A stretch of 64,000 nt of DNA from Trichobilharzia regenti (Eukaryota > Platyhelminthes > Trematoda > Strigeidida > Schistosomatidae), in the NCBI GenBank assembly GCA_944472135.2, contig OX235262.1:87270903-87334902 (forward strand), written 5' to 3'. Of this stretch, positions 36,760 to 48,510 are shown in pieces (the stretch's first letter is position 1; each line of letters begins with the position of its first letter). Made by a program: the position numbers and the translations under genes. The notes below the pieces were generated by a model. It saw only the letters and a program-made list of their open reading frames with translations. It was not told the DNA's origin and did not search any database.

Positions 36760-39700
36760 CTCCGTAAGAGTCTACAGGGGTTCAAGAAATGCCTCAGTAA
36801 CTTGGGTAGTACGTACAGTACCAAGGCTGGTCCGCTGCCTTTTGGATTAGACTCCAAGTAAAAGGCTCGGGTGGTGGTCCCTAAATAAAACCACCTGCTT
36901 CGGTCTGGCGCCCGGCAGTATCTCAGCCCACACACAATGAATGAATTAAAGCAACGAACTCTAATTGAAACTCAACGCGCGCCAGTAAAAGTGATTTCAA
37001 GCAATAATGGTCCCTCAAGCAACTTATTTCCTTCCCACCTTACTTTTATTTTTATACATAGTTTCCTGTATTTTACCTCTGCTAACCTTGACTTCTTAAC
37101 CTTCGACAGCCTTTCGCCTTTGTCGAGATTCTCAGCCTATCTGTGTCGTTTCGAGATGTTAGTGAGTAGTCCTCAAAATGGTTTTCCCAATGTGACATCT
37201 AACACAGATATCCTGAAACCATGTGCCGCGTTCAAGCTGGCCACCTACAATGTTCGGACGCTGATGCAAATCGGACAACAGGCAGGGTTGGTAAGAACTT
37301 TGGAAAGCCTCGCTATCGATGTCTGCTGCATTTCGGAGACCCGCATTCAAGATCCCAGTGAAGTGCTTTGACTATCCTCTTCATCCGGAAGTTCTAGTAG
37401 TATGTACCACCTGCGCTTATCCGGGGACCCTGTGGCGTCGGCATCCGGCGTAGCTGGTGTCGGTGTCGCACTGAGCGCTAGAGCCGAAGCTGCACTGCTC
37501 GACTGGATTCCCATTAACAGTCGTTTATGTGCTGTGAGGCTGGAAGGTTATACGAAAGTAAGGAGTAGTAGGCCAGATAGGCGGTGTCTATTTGTTGTCT
37601 CTGCCTATGCACCGACGGATTGCAGCCCGGATGCAATGAAGGATGAGTTTTACTACCAACTGAGCGATCTCTTGAAACAGGCGGGTCGGAGGGATATCGT
37701 AGTGCTGGCTGGGGACTTGAATGCACAGGTCGGGCGTCTAAGCTCAGAGGAGAATCGTCTAGGTGGTCAGTGGGGACTACATGGTCGCAGGTCAGATAAT
37801 GGGGACCGTCTTCTGCAGCTTTGCGCGGATCACAACCTATTTCTAGTCAGCACCAACTTCCGGCACAGCCATCGCCGTAGCGCTACCTGGCGTCCTCCCT
37901 CTGCGAAGCAAGCTTGGACTCAGATTGATCATATTGCGGTCAGTTTCCGGTGGCGAGGATGCATACAAGACTGTCGCTCCTTCTGGAGCACATGCCTGGA
38001 CTCCGATCATGCGTTAGTGTGTGCCAAGTTCGTCTTGCGATTTGGTGGGGTTCGTAAAAGCCGTCGTCTAAGCGTTGATGTGAGCAAACTAGTAGCACCT
38101 GCTACTTCTTTGAAATATCAGAATGAGTTAAAAACAATGCTTGCCAGCAACCCCCCAAGTAGTATAGATGAACATTGGCTTCATGTGCAAGGTGCCATGC
38201 AAAAGGCGAGTGTAGCCGCTTGCGGCTTGAAAGAATGCTCCGCTAACAACCACTGGGTTTCTGCGAGTTCCTTGCAACTCATGGATGAACGCCGGTCCAT
38301 TCCGGCTGGCAGCGAATACAACAATCAGCGAAAGGCGCTCACGCGCAAGATTAGACAGTGTTTACGTAAGGACCGCGAAGCCTGGTGGTCAGAACGTGCG
38401 TGTGAGATGGAGTCAGCTGCTGCATCTGGCAACAGTCGGAAGCTGTTCCAACTCATACGAGCCACCGGCAGCAAGAAACAAGGTGTCAGCGAGACGGTCT
38501 GTGAGGCAGATGGCACTCCAATTACCAGCCTGAAAAGACGCCTGGAACGCTGGGCAGAGCACTTCGGGAAGCAGTTCAGCTGGCCACCAGCTTCAGTGTC
38601 TACTATCATTAGCCCGAGTGCTCCTTGGTCGGTTAGTACCGACCCACCCACCGAAGCGGAGGTCCGTAAGGAACTCCAAGTTCTGAAACGCCATAAGGCG
38701 CCCGGCCCAGACAAATTACCCCCGGCTCTTTTTAAAGATGGTGGCGAGACTCTCACAATGGCTCTAACTGGGTTGTTCAGGAAGGTGTGGGAGACAGAGA
38801 GTGTACCATCAATGTGGAACGAAGCCATTATCGTCCCCATCTTTAAAAAGGGTCGACGTAATTCGTGTGACAATCATAGGGGTATCAGTCTGTTACCAGT
38901 CGCGTCTAAAATATTGGCTGCTGTCTTGCTTCGCAGACTGTGCAAAATACGTGAAGGATTGATTCGCGAAGAGCAGGCTGGGTTTCGTTCAGGTCGTGGA
39001 TGCATTGATCATGTGTTCACCCTTCGTCAGTTGTTGGAACACCGCCACACGTATTGCAGGCCAACGATCGTTGTGTTTCTTGATATTAGGGCTGCCTTCG
39101 ATTCGTTGGACAGAACTGTGCTCTGGAACTGTCTGTTAGAGAGAGGTGTACCTGAGAAATTTGTTAACATCTTGAAAGCCCTATACAGAAACACCTCAGG
39201 TAGAGTGAGGGCATACAACCAACTATCACCACTGTTCCCAACCAACAGTGGGGTTAGACAGGGTTGCCCAATCTCTCCATTTCTCTTTAACTTTGCCATC
39301 GATGACATTCTGGAGTCAGCTCTGAAGGATGTGCGTGAAGGTGGTGTAGATCTGCTACCTGGAGATAGACTTTTCGACCTCGAGTATGCAGACGATATCG
39401 TCTTACTGTGCGATAGCATGCAGGCTGCCCAAATCGCACTTAATCAGTTGGTGATCAGTGTCTGTAAGTATGGTATGTGCTTTGCGCCGTCTAAGTGCAA
39501 AGTACTGTTACAAGATTGGCAGGAGCCTGTACCTGCACTCACTCTTGCGGGTGAACCGCTTGAAGTTGTTGATAAGTTTGTGTACCTGGGTAGTTGTGTG
39601 AGTGCTAACGGAGGAGTGACGGATGAGATTTCCAACCGTATAATGAAGGCTAGGGTGCCATCCATCAACTTGAGCCACCTCTGGCGCCGTCGCGACGTTA

Positions 39701-40435
39701 GCCTGGCTGTGAAAGGTCGGGTATACAATGCTTCGGTGCGGGCTGCGCTGCTCTACGCCTGTTAAACCTGGCCTCTCCGAGCTGAGGATATGCGGCGATT
39801 CTGCATGTTCGATCACTGCTGTCTCCGCAGGATTGCTTGGGTTCGATGGCATCATCGCGTGAGTAATTCTAAGGTTCTGCGGCGTATGTTTAAACACAGT
39901 GGAGATCATCATTCATTGAGTGTCGTCATCTGGAAACACCGGCTCCGGTGGCTTGGACATGTGCTGCAAATGTCATCCCAGAAGCTTCCGTACATGTCTC
40001 TGTTCGCTAGCCCTGGGACGGGATGGAAAAGGTGGAGAGGCGGTCAGTCCATGACGTGGCGTCGTGGGATGAAGGATTTTTGTGCTAGATTAGCATCGGT
40101 CGGTGTGTCACGACTCCCTGGTTGGGGTCCGAGAGATAGCTCAAATCGATGGCTCGAAACGTTATCGGATATGGTCAAGAATCGTAATCAATGGCAAACG
40201 TGTTGCAATTTCCTTCTTTCTTCCCTTCCCGACGATGGTTAACGAACACTGTTTGAACTTGTTAAGCATGACTGTTTTCCTTCCAGATGAAGTTCTTTGT
40301 CCGTTCTCTACTTATGTATTTTTTTCTTTTCCTTCCTTTTTTCTTTTGATCCATGTTGTTTTATTATAATTGTGTGGCGCATCCTTCTTGGTGCCATATT
40401 GTACCAAGTTTTTATGCGTTTAAATAAATAAATAA
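36760..40435 (+). mobile_element. Near-intact RTE-like non-LTR retrotransposon
   Basis: Base composition rises in G+C relative to its flanks. A leader of roughly 180 bp precedes one long endonuclease-reverse transcriptase frame (36937-40242). A short 3' UTR ends in a TAAATAAATAAATAA tract at about 40421-40435, the kind of short-repeat tail seen in RTE-clade elements. The 5' boundary is approximate and no target duplication was identified. Two stop codons are the only coding lesions seen, so it is young. Confidence 0.85.
36937..40242 (+). pseudogene. RTE-like endonuclease/reverse transcriptase ORF with two stops
   Basis: 1101 codons in one frame apart from a TGA at 37369-37371 and a TAA at 39763-39765. 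The APE endonuclease starts near aa 102 (TYNVRTL) and includes SETRIQDPS, SAYAPTDCS, GDLNAQVG, TQIDHIAV and SDHALV. The linker contains KDREAWW and the KRHKAPGPDKLP motif. The RT core has AGFRSGRGCIDH near aa 680, VVFLDIRAAFDSLD near 715, GVRQGCPISPFLFN, and the catalytic YADDIVLL near 817. The C-terminal domain has RRIAWVRWHHRVSN, HRLRWLGHVLQM and GWKRWRGGQSMTW. Such proteins nick target DNA and copy their own RNA into it. The TGA lies where an Arg codon (CGA) would need one transition. The TAA replaces what is probably a Glu before TWPLRAED. GDLN in place of the usual GDFN is minor. Confidence 0.88.
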
Positions 40436-43400
40436 CTGGCCACGAGTCATATGGCCAAGGTGCTGTGTAATTAACGTGCTATGTTGACTTGATCTTGGTT
40501 GGTCAGTAAATCTTCTACGTACCCTCTGTCTGTTGATACCCCCTTTGGTTATTATGTACGTACGCTGGTGTTTGGAGTTCCTGAAAGCTGCTTTCTGATT
40601 ACAATAAACTTTCTTGGTAACGGTCATGACACAAGTGTGCAGATAGTCCAATAAGCTTACAGGGCTTCACAATACATCCAGTAAGCGACATTTAGCAGAT
40701 CTATAGTATCATTGTAAGATGATAACATTATAATCGCTTTCCCGAATGCTTTGGTGATGTTAAGCTTTTGTGTTCATACAACAGCATTGCAAATCACTTG
40801 AAGGCTGTATTTACTGCGTATGGATGGTCATAACTTGAATCCAATCAACTTAGGGAGTACGATAGGTTGAAATACTCCTACTGCCATCTTTATAGAAACG
40901 TTTGAAAATTTTCAAAAGTCCATAGAGCTCTCCAGAAGCCATGGTCGAAGCAATAAAAATGTAGAGACTGTTGGTGGTAAGTACGATTTTCTGTGAGAAG
41001 AAAACTGACGAAGATTTCTTCCAAAACTCAAGCGATACGATGTAGCTGGCAGCGAACCTGGTAGCACTGAACCGTAATTTTCCTTTTATCAACATATCAG
41101 GTAACTTTGTCTTTGTGACTCGGATATAAACTTAATTCAGTGCCATTCATTTCAAGTGCTTCGAATGCTTTTATCTTCCATTCTTCGTCTCCTATAGGCA
41201 AGAAGACGTCAACTGTGTCCAACTATGTGTGAAATCTGAAATTTTACGTACTTGCTCCAGAATGTCGGTGCGTAGGTGGCATAGCGGTTAGGACGCTCAC
41301 CGACGATGCACATGGTCCGGGGTGCAATCCCCGGCCGACGCACTCCTGTTCTTCGCTAAGCCAGTAGTGAGACTGGTAAAGCGGAAAGGTTGGACATGAG
41401 GCTAGCAACCCATCCCGTAAAATAAACACTGCTAAAGAAACTTCAGGCCTGTGGCTTGAAGCCTTATGTTCCACTGGGGAACGTGAAGAAAAAATGCTCC
41501 AGATTGTCCTCTGATGAACCTGTCAATGAGATGTTTACTGTTTAGCGGAGAGGATCAGTAACTGCTCACAACTAATTATTTAATTGAGTAATCGTCAGTG
41601 GAAATCAGTTTGTGTACGGAATTCCTGAAAATTGGGACTGTCAACAGCAAATCTCGATTGCAAACCAACCTTTCAGCTAACGGCGACTACACACTGGGGT
41701 TTTTGATCACCAATTAAAGTAGAATAAAGCGATATTTGAGAATTCGCGTACTTAATTATCATTTTTCTCTGACACCTAAAATCGTCAAATGCATTCAGTG
41801 TGATCAAAAGTTGTCACTTAAAGTCATGGTGAAAACTGTTCTCAAACATGAAGTAGGTCATGAGCTAGCATTTTGAAGGAATGCGCCCTATATTTTCTCC
41901 AAAATTACTTATTATCGTAGTTGTAATTATGACAGAGTTCTCCGGAGTACTGATTTCGTCAGCAGCATTATTGACACAGCCATGAACTCTAACATAATTT
42001 GAAAGACGGTGTTCAGAGGCATATGTTGAAGTGAGGAAGTTGGGTAGAATTACAAAACGCTTACACACTCTTATACTCCATGGTTTATTTAAAACATGTA
42101 GTGATCAAAACAATAATTTTTACTTATAGACAAACAAGGTAACCATGTGAGGAAACGGTGGCAGTGTCTAAGCACAACTTGTTCAAAGTAAATATTAAAA
42201 ACGTAATGATCATAATCATTCCTCAAATGATTCTATATATTGCTCAGTTTCAGGACGTTGCTAGTGGACCTACAGGGATTTTCAGTGACACTGTTCTGTA
42301 AGATTAATAATAATAATGTATATTCGCATATAAACATATAAATTTATATGAAAATGCATGCCATTTTTACAGGCACGATCAAGTATGATATAATTTCAAA
42401 TCGTAGATTGTCTACAAGTTAATAATGTTTCAACAGTCAAATATTTTAATATATATATAAATACACATTGTCTGAACTAGGCTGTATAGTTATTGAATTG
42501 TACAATTGTCCTCCAGGTTGAGCGGGAAAATCTACTTCGTTTCGTTTTCATCCCGTGGTTGTCGGCATACGATAACCAACCAATATTGAGGTAAGTACAA
42601 CGTTTATAAGAGATTGGAAGCTGTTTTAGAAAAGTAAAAGTGCTAAGGTGAATTAATAAAGTGTAATGAAATGGGTAAGTGCAAGTATCACTAATAAATG
42701 CATTAATAAAGAAAACTCCCTAGGCTGACAACGTTCATTTGCAATGTATGATGCTTCCTGTACAGTTTGCACTATCATGATGTCCACTTTTGGTTTTAAT
42801 ACATTTATCCTCAGTTGTGCCAGTTGTTTTTGTTTTATACGTTTTTGTGCATTTAGTGCACAACCGAACCCTTCAGAGAGTAGGAATATAATAAGTCATA
42901 AAGAGTTGTAAAATGTTAGGTTTAATGGGATATAATGAGGATCAAGTAAAGACGTTATTGGAAAATGAATGAGATAAGACATTGTGAAGTGGTATTTAAA
43001 GATCCGACAATGGATAGCAAGTTAGTTTATAAGATGCCCCATAAATCTGTGCAGATCCCGCGTGGTCGCGTCTCAACAATAGGCTGAGCGAATGGTATAT
43101 ATTTAAAGGTAGAAGCATCATCTGTTTAGGCGTTCATTATTATCTTTTTCAAGATAAAGATCTAAGCCCTCATAAAAATCATGAAAATCTCGAGCCCTCA
43201 AATTGCATATTGCTGTTCCTGCAGAATGGGGTGATTCACCTTAGTGACCCCCACCATATCTACTGACCAGCTAACGCCACCCTCCCTCCTTTTTTGATTT
43301 TAAGCTCTGAGACTAAGATTATTATGGCTACCGCAAATATATTGCTTGGTACCAGACATGTTCGTACCTCATATTCCATCTCCCTAGCTTTCTTAATGAG

Positions 43401-44030
43401 TGCTTCCAATAGGTCTCCGCGTACATCTTTATGAACATTATATATGTATGCATGCGTCCTAATGAACAGATTACTTTACAAGAAGTTAGAACCTTAAAGA
43501 ATAAAAAGAATAGGTTTTGTGAATAGTGAAGCAAGATTCAGCAGAACAATATAGTTAGGGATCAATGTAGGTAGTATGAACTGAAGGTAAGGTCGGTTGG
43601 CAGGACTTAGTGTACTAAATTATCATGACAGTCTTATATATAGTCAACATTTGACATTGCAAAGTAACCTGCCTACATATATTATAAAAAGATATTAACA
43701 GAACCAACAAAATTTCAGCATTCGGTTAACAATACTACAGAAGGGTAGTTAGTACTACAGGTAGTCGTGAAGTAAATCAATCTATGCATAATAAGAGCAT
43801 AGTCACTGTCATAATTCGTATTATCAAAGAATACATTAGGCTCAATAACTGAGTGTTCTAAGGGGAATAAGAGCGGTAAGCCAAGAGAACATTTGCCGCA
43901 TAGGTATTTTAATCATTTTAGGTAATTTTAATGACAATCTAATTTCAAGTATTGAACCTAAATAATTACTAAGTATTATTATGTTAGTCTGGGAACTAGT
44001 GTACTTTCTGTAGTTAAATATTGAAATGCC
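40436..44030. other. Non-coding stretch
   Basis: It contains a SINE-B copy at 41270-41488. No gene is supported elsewhere; open frames are short and without domains. Confidence 0.6.
41270..41488 (+). repeat. SINE-B repeat
   Basis: Head GCGTAGGTGGCATAGCGGTT (A-box-like), GGGTGCAATCCCCGG (B-box-like arm), then GACTGGTAAAGCGGAAAGG and a tail with CTTGAAGCCTTATGTTCCAC. It is the plus-strand counterpart of 9108-9330. Confidence 0.75.
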
Positions 44031-44044
44031 ATTGTCTCTCCACT

Positions 44045-44330
44045 CTACCAGCAGTTGAGATCTTTGAGACGGGCTACGGTGGACATGTTTATATGTTTTT
44101 CTAGGCTCCTTTTGAAACTGTCAGGCCTTTCACAGGATCTTATCTCAGAGGGTATTTGGTTCCAAAGTTTGCAATATTTAATGGTGAAGGAGTTAGCTCT
44201 AGTGGTGAGTTTATGGGTGTTAACCTTGAGAAGGTAGTTGTGGTTGCGTAGTCCATACGATTTAGGATTAGCCAAATTAGGATTAGTTAAATCATTGCTC
44301 AAGTTTATGTATACGACATTCAATATAACT
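44045..44330 (-). pseudogene. CR1/jockey-like retrotransposon 3' end
   Basis: A minus-strand frame of 92 codons encodes YGLRNHNYLLKVNTHKLTTR, then SFTIKYCKLWNQIPSEIRSC and DSFKRSLEKHI. This matches the C-terminus of CR1/jockey-type ORF2 proteins (R-x-N then LWNxLP, FKxxL). The reverse transcriptase is missing, so it is a 5'-truncated insertion. The frame itself is unbroken. Confidence 0.75.
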
Positions 44331-44553
44331 GCACGATTAAAACAATGATAAATCCAGATGAAAAATTAAGCATTTTGGGGGAAAGTAATTTCGGTAGCCC
44401 AATGATTTAAGCAGGCCGCCTTAAAATAATGTTAATATAATGTCAAAGTCCGCTGCTACAAATTATTAATATAATCCACAGGAGAGTTCACTGTTGGTAG
44501 ATGCTGTGGACCGGTTGTAGAGTTGTGTTCGGATAAGGATAATAGACTCCTAC

Positions 44554-44911
44554 TGTCAGCCACGTCTCGTAAACAGTTAATGCCCAGCTCTTGCTACGCT
44601 CGGGATCACGCTGTTCCTTGAAGTTTTTCAGAAACGCTTAGTAATAACGGACGCAAAACCAAAACACCGATTGGCCGCTCGAGAATTCTTTATTGTAACA
44701 CCAACATATAAAAAATAATTCCACTAAGGTCTGTGAACAAATATTACAATAATAAATCACAAGATTACTTCTGACGGTTTACTGCTGACTTCTTTCTGAA
44801 CAGCGACCGATGAGACGATGACTGTCGTATTGATGCCTCCGCGAAAATTGGGGAAGTTGCTTTTGAGCAAACAACCGTGAATTGATCGTTCAATCTTCAA
44901 CTACATTGACA
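44554..44911 (-). repeat. LTR (3' LTR of copy 1)
   Basis: 358 bp, TGTCAGCCACG to ACATTGACA on the plus strand, with the 5-bp inverted termini TGTCA/TGACA. It matches 48152-48510 and the LTRs of the copy at 54.5-56.6 kb. Confidence 0.92.
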
Positions 44912-45606
44912 CTCCCCGGCAAAAATGGGATCCAACCCTTTTTTTCTTCACGACCAATACACGTTGGCTTGGATGCCATTGAGAGAACCTGGGTCACACG
45001 GACAGAGCTGAAATGGAAAACAAACAGAAAAGCCAACACACCACAAGCATACCCACTGCAAAATCTCACACATCAATGACGACCTGCGCCTTCCAGTTAA
45101 AAGCATCCTCTTGCAACACAATCGCCACTTGCTAGAATGACTCCTGCAGAATGCAACGTGACCTTGGCAGCACCTCATGATACTCTACGCACATCCTCTT
45201 ATCTACTCATTACCAATTACCACTGCAATCGCTTGTCACTCATTCTGCCTCAATTCTAATAACGGTGACGTATGCGAGCCTCAGTCGCTACAATCTTGCT
45301 CCCCAGCGTGTGGGACCACATCTAACAATTATCTCCGTGGGCATGTCATTCTCAGCACTAGCCTCCCCGGCGTATACGACCCATCTGCTGTCTCTAACAT
45401 CAATCAATTCATTCACGGATGTAGAAGAGTGGACACAACTTCAGAAGTAATCACGACGAAAATTTTAACAAAATTATGCAATAAAAACAAGGCACGAAAA
45501 CAACGAGTAAACACAATTAATCCAAAATCACAAATTGAGAAGACACACCACACGTATACACAAACAGTACAAATAACCTCACGGATCATGTCTTGGTGGA
45601 ATTCCT

Positions 45607-46060
45607 TTGAAGAATTGCAGGACTTACACCAGTACGCCTACAACCCTTCACAAGTTGACGATTGTAAGTTGTGGAATGTCCGGACACAAACAAGATTAAC
45701 CAACAATTACATCAATTGGAACTCACACAACTATTTAACACAAACATATGTACAATCAATACATCAAATGTTGTGGATTCTGCCTTGACGAACTACCCTT
45801 GAAGAACTGTAGGACTTACAGCAGTACGCCTACATTCCTTCTCAGGTTGATGATCCAAGTGGAAGTCGTCCGGACACAAACAGAATTACCAACAGCTAGA
45901 TGACAGATGATATCAATTCAGTATATACAATATGAACATATGTACAAAATCACACACCAAGCACATTGGACTGCTCATTGATGCGCTACCCTTTGAAGAA
46001 TTGTAGGACTTACAGCAGTACGCCTACAACCCTTCTCAGGTTGACGCTCTAGGTTGGAAA
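45607..46060. repeat. Three imperfect repeats of about 192 bp
   Basis: Units start near 45607, 45798 and 45990, each with TTGAAGAAYTG then GGACTTACA, CAGTACGCCTAC and CAGGTTGA-like sequence. The same set is present in the second LTR element near 55500-55960, so it belongs to the element. Confidence 0.7.
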
Positions 46061-46708
46061 ATCGTCGCAGAGTTCATTTGCTAACTTCCTTCTATCAGCT
46101 ATATCCTCAAATCTGAACGGTAACACGCTCATGTCATTGTATCGTAGAATATAGATGACGAACAAACACACGAAGTATCTGATCAACCAAGCGTAGAAAC
46201 AGAGTAATTTACACCAAAGATAATAGCATTCAAATAGTAACTTGAAACTAGAAATGCCTTTATTCGTGCAAGTCAATTTAACAATTACTCTTTCGTTTAC
46301 ACTTGGCTTATCCTCACTAAACTGACCATTGATATCTTTCGTCTTTTCAAATGCACCAATACTATCATAGTCATTGCACAAGATACTTGAGTTGATGGGC
46401 GTCTTTTTCATTGTGGATGACAGCACCAACGACGACTGATTGATATCAGTTGATGAAGTTAGCGGTGGATCAAAAGCTGTTGTTGCTCGGCTTTCAGAAA
46501 TTTGTCTACCTGCAAGACCACCACCACTGCTGTCTTTTACTATCAGCTCAGGTTTAGCAATAGCATCTGATGATAGGTGGGCTACATGCTGATCAATCAC
46601 ACTGACGGTCTCACAAGTATGTGTGCCTTCTGCAACTGCATCTGCATTTATTTCTACTTCACGTTGTAGTTGTACAGAACCTTTGTTCAACTTATTAGTA
46701 GTAGGCAT
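46049..46708 (-). CDS. Second ORF of the LTR element, with hydrophobic segment
   Basis: 219 codons. It overlaps the end of the gag-like ORF by 22 bp in the -1 frame. The N-terminal two-thirds is polar with Ser/Thr. Near aa 155-195 comes a hydrophobic, Cys/Tyr-rich run (CYYLWCKLLCFYAWLIRYF, VCLFVIYILRY) that could span a membrane, then a charged C-terminus ending DDFPT. The last about 100 residues are kept, with few changes, in the second copy at 56280-55945. Function unknown. It may be read by frameshifting from gag or be the remnant of a longer polyprotein; no enzyme motif is seen. Confidence 0.55.
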   Translation of the reverse strand: MPTTNKLNKGSVQLQREVEINADAVAEGTHTCETVSVIDQHVAHLSSDAIAKPELIVKDSSGGGLAGRQISESRATTAFDPPLTSSTDINQSSLVLSSTMKKTPINSSILCNDYDSIGAFEKTKDINGQFSEDKPSVNERVIVKLTCTNKGISSFKLLFECYYLWCKLLCFYAWLIRYFVCLFVIYILRYNDMSVLPFRFEDIADRRKLANELCDDFPT

Positions 46709-48006
46709 TCCCCCATCTCATCATGATCAACCAAAGACAAATGTGAAGTATCATGATCATTATCACGAATATTCAATTTACCGTCAACTTCATCAATTTC
46801 AAACTCTTTAATAACAGAAGTAGACAATTTTGGTTCCTTCTCACAAATCCCCAAAGGTTTTATACCTTCACTCTGACTAGTAATACCTTGTAAACTTGTG
46901 GAGTCAGAACTGCACTCTGAAGCAGTAACTCTATTCTGTGACACTCTATTCAACAATGGCTTACCAGTTGCAACTACAGACTTCTTCACCGCACCGTTAT
47001 CGTCACACAATTCGGAGTCAGACCTGGAGTTTACATTTAGCTTATCACTGAACTTGCTCACTGGTTCACAGTTCACTTCTGTATGCACCTCTTGCAAACG
47101 TGTAAAACACAACCGTGTTTGTCTTGCATCTTGTAACTTATCTGTTGAGGATGTACTACGAAACCTGTTACACTCACTAGGTCTATATGCATTACTAGAC
47201 ATCATGGAGCCTTCTCGATATCCACCTCTCTGAGGCCTACTCGTCATCAATGATTGCGTTTTGATCTCAGACTGCTCTATTCTAGGGGTGAGATGTAATA
47301 TACTGGCAAACTTGCTCATAGATTGATTGACACTATCCTTTACTAGTTTCAGGATATCATCAAATTTTGGCTCGATACCCTCATCCTCCATACGGGAGCT
47401 TATCTTCACCCACTTCCTTTGCAGTCGAGTAGGTAGGCGTCTTGCAATTACCTCTAAGACTGAGCTCGAGTTGAGGTCACTCATGCAATTCATAGAAATC
47501 AAGGTATTGTTATAAGTCATAAGATTATCCAAGAACTCAGTAAGTGCATTGGAGTCATCTTGAAGTTGACTGCCGTTACCTTTGACAGCTTCGTATACGT
47601 TCCTTACAATCATTGAAGGTCTTCCAAACCTTTGACGTAATATGCTCATAGCCTCAGCGTATCCCTCAATAGGGGGCATGAGCTTACAGCACTGTATAGC
47701 TCTTGAAGCATCTCCAGTGCAATACCTCATCAAATACATCAATTTCAATTCATCACTTAATAGAAAACTACTCAGCATGATCTCAAACTCCTTTACAAAT
47801 TGTAAATAATCAGCCGGGTTTCCATCGAAACACCGTGGTTCAAATTTAGGGAGTTTGATGTTCCTATTATCCCTGAACGGCGAAACAGTAACATCAACCA
47901 TGTCATGCTTAACATCAGACACATCGTTACAATTAACAGACAAGTCACCATGACTTACTTTCCTGTTTGCATCCAAGACACTCTGTCCCTTCTTTGACCC
48001 AGGCAT
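46687..48006 (-). CDS. BEL/Pao-type gag-like protein (DUF1759-like)
   Basis: 439 codons starting 145 bp inside the 5' LTR, a normal gag position. Aa 45-230 contain LPKFEPRCFDGNPADYLQF, LMYLMRYCTGDASRAI, AMSILRQRFGRP and LPTRLQRKWVKISS. This is the order of the DUF1759 capsid-like domain of BEL/Pao gag proteins. The C-terminal half is Ser- and charge-rich, with no obvious zinc knuckle. Gag forms the particle that packages element RNA. The frame is intact, but the element has no pol, so mobilisation would need enzymes from a related element. The frame ends at TGA just past GGGGG, where the next ORF overlaps. Confidence 0.85.
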   Translation of the reverse strand: MPGSKKGQSVLDANRKVSHGDLSVNCNDVSDVKHDMVDVTVSPFRDNRNIKLPKFEPRCFDGNPADYLQFVKEFEIMLSSFLLSDELKLMYLMRYCTGDASRAIQCCKLMPPIEGYAEAMSILRQRFGRPSMIVRNVYEAVKGNGSQLQDDSNALTEFLDNLMTYNNTLISMNCMSDLNSSSVLEVIARRLPTRLQRKWVKISSRMEDEGIEPKFDDILKLVKDSVNQSMSKFASILHLTPRIEQSEIKTQSLMTSRPQRGGYREGSMMSSNAYRPSECNRFRSTSSTDKLQDARQTRLCFTRLQEVHTEVNCEPVSKFSDKLNVNSRSDSELCDDNGAVKKSVVATGKPLLNRVSQNRVTASECSSDSTSLQGITSQSEGIKPLGICEKEPKLSTSVIKEFEIDEVDGKLNIRDNDHDTSHLSLVDHDEMGECLLLIS

Positions 48007-48151
48007 TGTTGAACTTGACCCAATTCCAGAAAAGTTCCAGATATTGCTTGTTCAAAGAGGACTTGACCGGCACCAGGAGAAATGAACGGTGACTATCCAA
48101 ACTTTCACCAACTGTCTGAATCCGCCAGAATCTGTTTCTACCGTCAGAAAC

Positions 48152-48510
48152 TGTCAGCCACGTCTCGTAAACCGTTAATGCCCAGCTCTTGCTACGCTCG
48201 GGATCACGCTGTTCCTTGAAGTTTTTCAGAAACGCTTAGTAATAACGGACGCAAAAACCAAAACACCGATTGGCCGCTCGAGAATTCTTTATTGTAACAC
48301 CAACATATAAAAAATAATTCCACTAAGGTCTGTGAACAAATATTACAATAATAAATCACAAGATTACTTCTGACGGTTTACTGCTGACTTCTTTCTGAAC
48401 AGCGACCGATGAGACGATGACTGTCGTATTGATGCCTCCGCGAAAATTGGGGAAGTTGCTTTTGAGCAAACAACCGTGAATTGATCGTTCAATCTTCAAC
48501 TGCATTGGCA
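48152..48510 (-). repeat. LTR (5' LTR of copy 1)
   Basis: 359 bp, TGTCAGCCACG to GCATTGGCA on the plus strand. The internal start read on the minus strand is GTTTCTGACGGTAGAAAC, then TGGCGGATTCAGACAG about 24 nt in. The latter could be a tRNA primer site, but this is unproven. Confidence 0.92.

Larger units (their letters stand above)
44554..48510 (-). mobile_element. Non-autonomous BEL/Pao-like LTR retrotransposon, copy 1
   Basis: LTRs at 44554-44911 and 48152-48510 are about 99% identical by eye (about four differences). They begin TGTCA and end TGACA or TGGCA. The element reads on the minus strand, since gag runs from 48006. The internal part is 3240 bp, too short for gag-pol, and no protease, reverse transcriptase or integrase is found. 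A purine-rich GCCGGGGAG next to the 3' LTR could be the polypurine tract. The flanks CCTAC and CCTGC are a possible 5-bp target duplication with one change. Confidence 0.88.

Noticed and set aside
38285..39912. Large antisense and alternate-frame ORFs in the 37-40 kb element
   Set aside because: They are shadows of the endonuclease/reverse transcriptase frame in GC-richer sequence.
45177..45788. 203-codon plus-strand ORF as a gene
   Set aside because: It is antisense in the LTR element and its first half differs in frame between the two copies; kept only as a finding for the shared part.
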